Shown piece by piece: positions 6,398 to 7,480 of a stretch of DNA of 7,480 nucleotides. The stretch covers positions 1 to 7,480 of the forward strand of contig JAEYZK010000363.1 in the NCBI GenBank assembly GCA_023428085.1, given 5' to 3'. Made by a program: the position numbers and the translations under genes. The notes under the pieces are model-generated. The model saw nothing but the letters and a program-made list of their open reading frames with translations. It was not told the origin of the DNA and searched no databases. This DNA is from Pseudomonadota bacterium. Its GTDB lineage: Bacteria > Myxococcota > Myxococcia > Myxococcales > Anaeromyxobacteraceae. Each line of letters opens with the position of its first letter. The stretch's first letter is position 1.

Positions 6398-7480
6398 CCC
6401 GCCTACTGCGCACCCTCGCCCTCGTCGCGGGGCTCGCCGGGACCGCGGCGCTCGCCGCCGTCCCCGGCGCGGCCGCGGCCCAGCAGATCCTGCTCGACAA
6501 GCCGGTCCGCGCCGGTGAGCTCACGGTCTTCCCGGACCTCAACGACGCCAACGTCTACTACTACGTCTCGGACAAGCCCCGGCTCGCCACCGACGCCAAC
6601 GGGCGCCCGCAGTTCTCGTTCCTGCGCTGGGTCCAGAACACGCGCAGCGGCGCGGACCAGCCGGACGCCCGCGAAGGGGAGGGCGGCGGCATCGTCCACG
6701 CCGTCGTCGAGCTCGGCGTCACCCAGGACCAGCTCCGGCAGGCGCAGCAGGAGCTCCAGCGCGTCCGGCCGGGCGCCCGGATCCAGGGGCCGGTGGTCTA
6801 CAAGTCCGGCCGGTTCGGCCTCGTGGCCGCCGTCGCCGACCCCACCACCGGGCTCTCGCAGAAGGTGCTCGGGCTCGGCAAGGCGCCGATCCTCGACGGC
6901 GAGAAGGCGGCGGTCTCGATCCTGCTCACGAAGCAGGGCGCGAAGATCCTGTGGGAGTCGTTCAACACGCCCACGCCGGACGTCAGCTTCACGTTCGAGA
7001 TGGACATGGCCGGCTTCCGCTCGCCGATGAAGGGCGTCATCGAGGCCAACTTCGACCAGATCTACGAGCACAGGGCGTTCTCGGTCGGCGTCGCGTCGAG
7101 CTACCTCTCCGGCGAGATCAAGGGCGCCTTCGACGACCTCACCCGGAGCGGCGCGATCAAGGTCACGCAGGTCGGCGCCGACGAGAAGATCGAGAACCTG
7201 CTCAACGTCGCCTACGGCAAGCTGACCGACATGATGTTCGCGCCGGTCGGCGGCACCGGCACGCCGTCGCTCGGATCCCTCGAGGGCGTGGGCGGCAACC
7301 AGCCCAGCATGCTCGATCGCGCGACGCAGCAGCTCCAGCGCTCGCGGGAGGAGACCCGGGCGGAGAACGAGCGGATCCGTCGGGAGAACCGGGAGGAGGA
7401 GGAGCGGGCCGAGGCGCGGCGGCGGGAGCGCGCGGCCGCCGGCGGCGGGACGACCACCGTCGCCGGCGCGGGCGAGGCGG
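6394..7480 (+). CDS. Gene 5: exported protein of the same paralogous family (type B), 3' end outside window
   Basis: 362 complete codons are visible with no stop before the window ends. By comparison with genes 2-4 about 250-300 residues are missing. It has a signal peptide of about 29 residues (RLLR n-region, Leu/Ala core, cleavage near AAA-AQQ). N-domain: LLDKPVRAGELTVFPDL (33-49), VYYYVS (54-59), RLATDANGRPQFSFL (63-77), GKAPILDGEKA (162-172), ILWESF (185-190), TPDVS (194-198). The helical module is well conserved (IKGAFDDLTRSGAIKV, 242-257; IENLLNVAYGKLTDMMFAP, 266-284). It is followed by a Gly/Ser/Pro stretch and then a strongly charged Arg/Glu helix (307-346) at the position of the variable linker. 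The missing part should contain the VNF and RWSL signatures. No cysteine is seen in the visible part. Its N-domain is most like gene 3. Function unknown. Confidence 0.9.
   Translation, partial: MTRLLRTLALVAGLAGTAALAAVPGAAAAQQILLDKPVRAGELTVFPDLNDANVYYYVSDKPRLATDANGRPQFSFLRWVQNTRSGADQPDAREGEGGGIVHAVVELGVTQDQLRQAQQELQRVRPGARIQGPVVYKSGRFGLVAAVADPTTGLSQKVLGLGKAPILDGEKAAVSILLTKQGAKILWESFNTPTPDVSFTFEMDMAGFRSPMKGVIEANFDQIYEHRAFSVGVASSYLSGEIKGAFDDLTRSGAIKVTQVGADEKIENLLNVAYGKLTDMMFAPVGGTGTPSLGSLEGVGGNQPSMLDRATQQLQRSREETRAENERIRRENREEEERAEARRRERAAAGGGTTTVAGAGEA
7312..7431 (+). other. Highly charged Arg/Glu helix or coiled coil in gene 5
   Basis: Residues 307-346 of gene 5 start LDRATQQLQRSREE and become almost wholly Arg and Glu with a few Ala and Asn, then break at a Gly run. 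Hydrophobic heptad positions exist only at the beginning, so a single stable charged helix is as likely as a dimeric coiled coil. It lies where the other paralogues have Pro- or Gly-rich linkers. Confidence 0.7.

Noticed and set aside
6403..7071. Antisense open frame opposite gene 5
   Set aside because: It is low-complexity and overlaps a frame with a signal peptide, ribosome-binding site and clear paralogues.
1..7480. Mobile element, CRISPR, tRNA/rRNA or terminator
   Set aside because: The sequence is continuously coding with ATGA overlaps. I saw no repeat arrays, no transposase or integrase motifs and no stem-loop plus T-run.
1..7480. Assignment to a contractile injection system, secretion system or another named apparatus
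   Set aside because: The tandem exported paralogues invite this idea, but no sheath, baseplate, ATPase, secretin or other diagnostic gene lies in the window, so there is no support.

Overview
The window is extremely GC-rich, with G or C at almost every third codon position. All genes lie on the + strand with essentially no intergenic DNA. Composition and gene style suggest a high-GC bacterium, and a myxobacterium-like member of Myxococcota (for example Anaeromyxobacter) is my best guess. No marker gene is present, so this is weak inference. Sec-type signal peptides followed by large soluble domains imply proteins exported across the inner membrane, destined for the periplasm, outer membrane or outside.

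Layout: five consecutive genes fill the window. Gene 1 (2-748) enters from the left edge without its start. Gene 2 (745-2625, 626 aa), gene 3 (2622-4427, 601 aa) and gene 4 (4451-6397, 648 aa) are complete. Gene 5 (from 6394) runs off the right edge after 362 codons. Genes 1/2, 2/3 and 4/5 overlap by ATGA. The 3/4 junction also contains an ATGA, but a much stronger ribosome-binding site points to a start 27 bases further on. No promoter or terminator is visible, so this is the interior of an operon that continues on both sides.

Genes 2-5 are homologous to each other, and gene 1 looks like a shorter, divergent relative. Shared architecture: signal peptide; N-terminal strand-rich domain with a YYYVP-like motif, an RLxT motif, a GKAP-like motif and an LLWxSF-like motif; a helical hairpin module (DDLxRSG... 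then LLNxxYxKLTDLMF); a linker that differs completely between paralogues; and a C-terminal strand-rich region with VNFVxVNxRK and EYxYQxRWSLKGG signatures. I do not recognise the family by name and see no catalytic motif, so structural or assembly roles are more likely than enzymatic ones.

The most interesting signal is that the paralogues seem to alternate in type. Genes 3 and 5 share motifs that genes 2 and 4 lack, and the reverse also holds. This A-B-A-B order suggests duplication of a two-gene unit, or selection for a fixed series of distinct subunits. Tight translational coupling and divergent linkers fit a secreted or surface-exposed hetero-oligomer made from one protein family. That function is inferred; the homology, order and coupling are read from the sequence.
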